From CAYORM01 sp964406375 (GTDB lineage: Bacteria; Pseudomonadota; Alphaproteobacteria; DSM-16000; Inquilinaceae), in the NCBI GenBank assembly GCA_964406375.1, contig CAYORM010000031.1:1-34008 (forward strand): a DNA stretch of 34,008 bases, in the 5' to 3' direction. Position numbers and translations under genes: made by a program. Below are positions 30,857-34,008 of the stretch, one piece after another; within the stretch, counting starts at the first letter, position 1; every line of letters starts with the position of its first letter. The notes under the pieces were generated by a model. That model saw only the letters and a list, made by a program, of their open reading frames with translations, ran no database searches and was not told the DNA's origin.

Positions 30857-31720
30857 ATGCCCGAAGCGACCCTGTTGCGCGGCAAGCCGATCGCCGATGC
30901 GATCCGCGAGGAGATCCGGGCGGCGCGTGCCGCCGCCCCCGGTGATCGCCCGCCCTGCCTAGCCGTCATCGTCGCCTCGGCCGATCCGGCCGTCGCCCGC
31001 TATGCCGAGGCCAAGCGTCGGGCGGCGGATGCCCTCGGCCTCACATTGCGGCTCGAGACGGTCGATCCCGAAGGCGGACAGGCGGCGCTCGATGCCACGG
31101 TGGCGCGGCTCTCGGCGGATGACGGGGTCGACGGCATCATCCTCGAGCTGCCGCTCGCCCCCGGCCTCGATGCAGAGATGGCGATCCGGCATCTCGACCC
31201 GCTGAAGGATGTCGACGGGCTGACGCCGCACAATCTCGGCCTGATCGCCGCCGGCCGCGAGGCTGATGCACTGTTGCCGGCGACGCCTCTCGCCTGCATC
31301 CGGCTGGCCGAGAGCGTTGTCACCCTGCGCGGCCTGCGGGCGGCGGTGATCGGCCGTGGCCGTGCCGTCGGCCGGGCTCTCGCGCCGATGTTGGTTAATC
31401 GGGACGTGACGGTGACGGTCTGCCACACCCGCACCCCCGACCTCGCCGCCGCGATCGCCCCCTGCGACCTCGTCTTCGTGGCCGCCGGGCGGCCGGGCCT
31501 AGTCACCGGCCCGATGGTGCGCGAAGGCCAGATCGTGATCGATGCCGGCATCTCCGTCATCGATGGCGGGGTGACCGGCGATGTCGACGCGACGACCGTC
31601 GCGCCGAAGGTCGCGGCGCTGACACCCGTGCCCGGCGGCGTCGGTCCGCTGACGGCGACACTGATCTTCGCCAATCTGATGCGCGCGGCGACGCTGCGCC
31701 GCGTGCGGGCGTCTGCGTGA
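30857..31720 (+). CDS. folD: FolD-family methylene-THF dehydrogenase, cyclohydrolase site altered
   Basis: 287 residues, the size of FolD. It keeps the catalytic pair Tyr49 and Lys53 (RYAEAK), the KDVDGLTPHNLG loop and the closing PVPGGVGPLTATLIFANL. Three canonical motifs differ. The QLPLP motif reads ELPLA with Glu97 in place of the Gln used for cyclohydrolase activity. PCTPxG reads LPATPLAC. GxSxxVG reads GRGRAVG at the NADP site. The dehydrogenase reaction is therefore likely kept but cyclohydrolase may be lost. The next gene, 10 bp on, is a cyclohydrolase/cyclodeaminase-family protein that could supply the missing step. The ATG has a GGAG site at 6 bases. Confidence 0.9.
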   Translation: MPEATLLRGKPIADAIREEIRAARAAAPGDRPPCLAVIVASADPAVARYAEAKRRAADALGLTLRLETVDPEGGQAALDATVARLSADDGVDGIILELPLAPGLDAEMAIRHLDPLKDVDGLTPHNLGLIAAGREADALLPATPLACIRLAESVVTLRGLRAAVIGRGRAVGRALAPMLVNRDVTVTVCHTRTPDLAAAIAPCDLVFVAAGRPGLVTGPMVREGQIVIDAGISVIDGGVTGDVDATTVAPKVAALTPVPGGVGPLTATLIFANLMRAATLRRVRASA

Positions 31721-31730
31721 GGGGAGCGGC

Positions 31731-32390
31731 ATGAGCGGCGGGGACAAGGACGGGGACTCGGCGGCACCCGACACGGTCTGGGACTGGAGGCTTGCCGATT
31801 TCAGCGATCGGCTGGCGAGTGATGCGCCGACGCCCGGCGGCGGTTCGGCCGCGATGGTGGCGGCGACGCTTGGCGCGGGCCTCGTCATCATGGCGCTGCG
31901 GGTGACCGCCAACCGCCCCGATGCCGACCCTGCCGTCACGGCGGCGATCGCCGAGGGGGACGCGCTGCGGTCGGCACTGGCGCGTCACGCCGATGCCGAC
32001 ATCGCGGTCTTCGGGCGTTTCATGGCGGCACTGCGGCTGCCGCGTACGACTGAGACCGAGAAGGAGGCGCGGCGGGCGGCGCTGCAGGCGGCTGCGGTGG
32101 AAGCCTCGCGCGTGCCCATCGCCGCGGCGCGCAGCGTGGCCGCCGCCCTTGATCTCGCCCGCCGCGCCGTGCCGCTGGTGACGGCGTCGATCGTGTCCGA
32201 TGTCGGGGCGGGGGCAGCCCTCCTTGAAGGCGCCGCGCGCGCCGTACTGCTGGCCGTCGACGTCAATCTCCGCACCATCGCCGATGGAGTGATTCGCGCC
32301 GAGCTCGCCGCGGAGCGCGATGCGCTCCTCGCCCGGACCGGCGCTACGGGGCGCGACACGGTCGCAGCCGTCCGGGAGCGGCTCGCCTGA
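31731..32390 (+). CDS. fchA: FchA-type methenyl-THF cyclohydrolase / cyclodeaminase family protein
   Basis: 219 residues, mostly helical, the fold of the C-terminal cyclodeaminase domain of FTCD. Motifs are FSDRLASDAPTPGGGSAAMVAA at the start (the folate-binding PGGGS), and PLVTASIVSDVGAGAALLEGAARAV followed by VDVNLRTI. Family members hydrolyse methenyl-THF to 10-formyl-THF (FchA) or deaminate formimino-THF. A GAGGGGAG site precedes the ATG. Tight coupling to the altered folD supports the FchA role; no histidine-degradation genes are nearby to support the deaminase role. Confidence 0.88.
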   Translation: MSGGDKDGDSAAPDTVWDWRLADFSDRLASDAPTPGGGSAAMVAATLGAGLVIMALRVTANRPDADPAVTAAIAEGDALRSALARHADADIAVFGRFMAALRLPRTTETEKEARRAALQAAAVEASRVPIAAARSVAAALDLARRAVPLVTASIVSDVGAGAALLEGAARAVLLAVDVNLRTIADGVIRAELAAERDALLARTGATGRDTVAAVRERLA

Positions 32391-32410
32391 CCGCCCGCCG
32401 CCGCACGGCG

Positions 32411-33031
32411 TTGCTCGCTGCGGCCCTGACGACCGCCGGCTGCGCACTGCTCGGGTCGTTCGGCGCCCCGCCCGGCCATGAGGGGGAGGATCCCGCCTGG
32501 CTGTTGACGGGCGAGCGAATCGGGGCCTCTCCAGCGCCCTGGCTGGACTATTGCCGACGCGATCCGGACCGCGCCCGCTGCTTCGAGCCCTCGACCGACG
32601 TCCCGCTCAGCGAAGAGCGCTGGGCCGAGCTCGAGGCGGTGCAGGCGAGTGTCAATGGCGGCTACATCCAGCGCCCCGACAGCGGTGTCGGCGATCACTG
32701 GACCGTGATGGATCAAGAGCTTGCGGGTGATTGCGAGGATTTCGCGCTGACCAAGCGCGACCGGCTGATTCGCGCCGGCTGGCCGGCCGGCGCGCTCCAT
32801 ATCGGGGTCTGCTTCAACCACGACCAACCGGTCGACGGTGCCGACATGCATGCGGTGCTGCTCGTCGACACCGATCGTGGCAGCTTCGTGCTCGGCAACC
32901 TCCTCGACGGGGTGCGGCCATGGTTCGCCTCGGAGTGCCGCGATTGGGTGATGCGCTCGGCGGCCCCCGACTGGCGCTGGGCCCGCCACGGCCCGCGCGT
33001 GCCGCTCCGGCGGGTCGGCCGATCGCCGTAA
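32411..33031 (+). CDS. LapG-like transglutaminase-fold (BTLCP) protein, triad Asp replaced
   Basis: 206 residues from a TTG at 32411. Family BTLCP (DUF920, LapG-like periplasmic cysteine protease): catalytic Cys108 in GDCEDFALTKRDRL, where flanking Asp and Glu match the LapG calcium site, and His147 in DMHAVLLV. The third triad residue, normally Asp 15 residues after the His (VLDN), is Gly162 (VLGN, codon GGC at 32894). The true start may be the CTG at 32387, which overlaps the fchA stop, follows a GGGAG site and adds a basic TARRR segment before the hydrophobic ALLAAALTTAGC signal. A lipobox-like TAGC follows. No LapD or LapA-type adhesin is visible. Confidence 0.82.
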   Translation: MLAAALTTAGCALLGSFGAPPGHEGEDPAWLLTGERIGASPAPWLDYCRRDPDRARCFEPSTDVPLSEERWAELEAVQASVNGGYIQRPDSGVGDHWTVMDQELAGDCEDFALTKRDRLIRAGWPAGALHIGVCFNHDQPVDGADMHAVLLVDTDRGSFVLGNLLDGVRPWFASECRDWVMRSAAPDWRWARHGPRVPLRRVGRSP

Positions 33032-33054
33032 GTGTGTTCTTGATGCAACGGTCG

Positions 33055-33070
33055 TGTGACGATCGTCACA
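33055..33070. promoter_or_regulatory. Perfect CRP-type palindrome TGTGACGATCGTCACA
   Basis: A perfect 16-bp inverted repeat matching the CRP consensus TGTGA-N6-TCACA in all ten fixed positions. It is centred 129 bp before the OmpA-family start. A TACCGT hexamer at 33093-33098 would place transcription near 33104-33105, about 41-42 bp from the centre, which is the class II activator distance. The binding protein would be a CRP/FNR-family regulator; none is in the window. Confidence 0.6.
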
Positions 33071-33082
33071 ATCTCTCGCTCA

Positions 33083-33117
33083 GACTGTTGCGTACCGTCC
33101 CGCCTGAGGCGACAGTC
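33083..33117 (+). other. Possible leader hairpin upstream of the OmpA gene
   Basis: GACTGTTGC (33083-33091) can pair with GCGACAGTC (33109-33117) with one U-G pair. A nested CGCC-TGA-GGCG hairpin lies at 33101-33111. It may be partly upstream of the transcription start, in which case only the inner hairpin is in the RNA. Confidence 0.3.
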
Positions 33118-33191
33118 GGACTCGAACAGGTATCGTCGTTCAGGGCCGCGTGCCTTCGTGCCGTTGGCCTGATGCAGGAGGTGACGGCAGA

Positions 33192-34008
33192 ATGAAGAAG
33201 ACTCTCTTTGGGACGGTCGCGGCGCTGGCGCTGCTGACGGCTCCGGCTTTCGCACAGCAGTCGACCGGTCTCTACGTCTCGGCTGGTGTTGGTGCCAACT
33301 GGCTCAGCGACAACGGCATCGATATCGACATCGATTTCGACGACGTGTCGGGCTCGGCCGACCTCGACACGAGCTGGAATGTCGGGCCGATGGGCGTGGT
33401 CGCCGTCGGTTACGACTGGGGGATGTTCCGGGCGGAGGCCGAGCTTGGCCTGCGCACCAATGATTTGGACGACATCCACCTCCATCTGTCGGGCTTCGGC
33501 GGCGGCACCGACGGCATCGAGGACTTCGCGAACAGCATCCTCGACGACGTCAACGGGCATACCCGCGCCCTCAGCGTGATGGCCAATGCCTATGTCGACT
33601 TCGACATGGGCGGCTTCAGCCCCTATCTCGGTGTCGGTCTCGGCGTCGCCAATATCGAGAGCAGCTTCAGCCTCGATATCGGCGGGTTCGCCTTCGAGGA
33701 GGATTTCTACGACACCGTCTTCGCCTATCAGGGCATCGCCGGCGTCGCCTACAACATCGACCCGCAGCTCTCGGTGTTCGCCGAATACCGCTACATGAGC
33801 TCGTTCGATGACGTGCATGCCAACGAGCTCGAGGACCTCGCGAGTGACATCGAGGATGCCTCCGGAGGGGAAATCGACATCGACGTCTCCGGCTCGCGCT
33901 GGGAGAATCATTCGGCGCTGATCGGTCTGCGCTACACCTTCGCGCCGCCGGCACCGGCGGTGGCCGAGGTGGTGCAGGCGCGCAGCTACCTCGTCTTCTT
34001 CGACTTCG
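33192..34008 (+). CDS. OmpA-family outer-membrane protein (3' end missing)
   Basis: 272 codons are visible and the frame is open at the window end. A signal peptide MKKTLFGTVAALALLTAPAFA is followed by QQ. Next comes an eight-stranded-barrel-type N-terminal domain: GLYVSAGVGANWL, MGVVAVGYDWGMFRAEAELGLRTND, FSPYLGVGLGVANIE, SVFAEYRYM and ALIGLRYTF. Acidic loops are rich in Asp/Ile (IDIDIDFDD, EIDIDVSG). After a Pro/Ala linker, SYLVFFDF begins the peptidoglycan-binding OmpA C-terminal domain, cut by the window. An AGGAGGTGACGGCAGA stretch before the ATG gives a very strong ribosome-binding site. The upstream CRP-type palindrome suggests regulated expression. Confidence 0.92.
   Translation, partial: MKKTLFGTVAALALLTAPAFAQQSTGLYVSAGVGANWLSDNGIDIDIDFDDVSGSADLDTSWNVGPMGVVAVGYDWGMFRAEAELGLRTNDLDDIHLHLSGFGGGTDGIEDFANSILDDVNGHTRALSVMANAYVDFDMGGFSPYLGVGLGVANIESSFSLDIGGFAFEEDFYDTVFAYQGIAGVAYNIDPQLSVFAEYRYMSSFDDVHANELEDLASDIEDASGGEIDIDVSGSRWENHSALIGLRYTFAPPAPAVAEVVQARSYLVFFDF

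Noticed and set aside
32411..33031. A complete LapG-LapD-LapA biofilm release system
   Set aside because: Only the LapG-like gene is visible; the autotransporter in the window is a type V protein and lacks a LapG cleavage context, and no GGDEF/EAL receptor is present.

Overview
The window is uniformly GC-rich chromosomal DNA from an alphaproteobacterium. I base this on gene content and order: purD divergent from xseA; ribF-ileS-lspA followed by a DUF3035 lipoprotein; tldE/pmbA upstream of waaA-lpxK; a MoCF-domain protein divergent from map-radC; and a FolD/FchA folate pair. A Rhodospirillales-like lineage would fit, but nothing here fixes the genus. I see no phage, insertion sequence, CRISPR array or rRNA. 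Genes are tightly packed, with many 4-bp start/stop overlaps, and no gene-free gap exceeds about 300 bases.

Layout. 1-357: 3' part of tadA. 367-3525: a nitric-oxide-type stress cluster. A group III truncated globin overlaps a 5-formyl-THF cyclo-ligase gene on the minus strand. Divergent to them are nsrR and a membrane protein with a C-terminal DUF305 metal-binding domain. A palindrome of NsrR type lies between the two arms. 3573-7063: purD, xseA and a small lipoprotein. 7130-10588: a large type V autotransporter whose passenger is built of about eleven 50-residue repeats. 10844-11698: a VOC protein, tRNA-Leu(TAA) and a 56-residue membrane protein. 11708-14230: MoCF protein, map, radC. 14259-19036: a probable envelope operon reading leftwards (metallophosphoesterase, GT4 glycosyltransferase, waaA, lpxK, GNAT), with pmbA upstream. 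20588-22687: mepA and a kinase-fold protein with a degenerate catalytic loop. 22715-29570: ribF, ileS, lspA, DUF3035 lipoprotein, then pgi. 29663-32390: MaoC hydratase and folK (minus), folD and fchA (plus). 32411-34008: a LapG-like transglutaminase-fold protein, and an OmpA-family protein cut by the window end.

How the genes work together. Envelope building is the main theme: Kdo transfer and lipid A 4'-phosphorylation, a possible extra glycolipid step, lipoprotein signal peptidase, murein endopeptidase, autotransporter and OmpA. One-carbon metabolism is the second (MTHFS, FolK, FolD, FchA). FolD carries Glu where the cyclohydrolase Gln is expected and lies directly upstream of FchA, a separate cyclohydrolase-family gene, suggesting the two steps have been split between proteins.

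The points most worth a second look are the NsrR cluster, the FolD/FchA pair, the LapG-like protein with Gly for the catalytic Asp, the HGE-type kinase-like protein, the structured ribF-ileS gap, and a perfect CRP-type palindrome upstream of the OmpA gene. Gene calls rest on motifs and length. Promoter, terminator and operator calls rest on reading the sequence by eye and are less certain.
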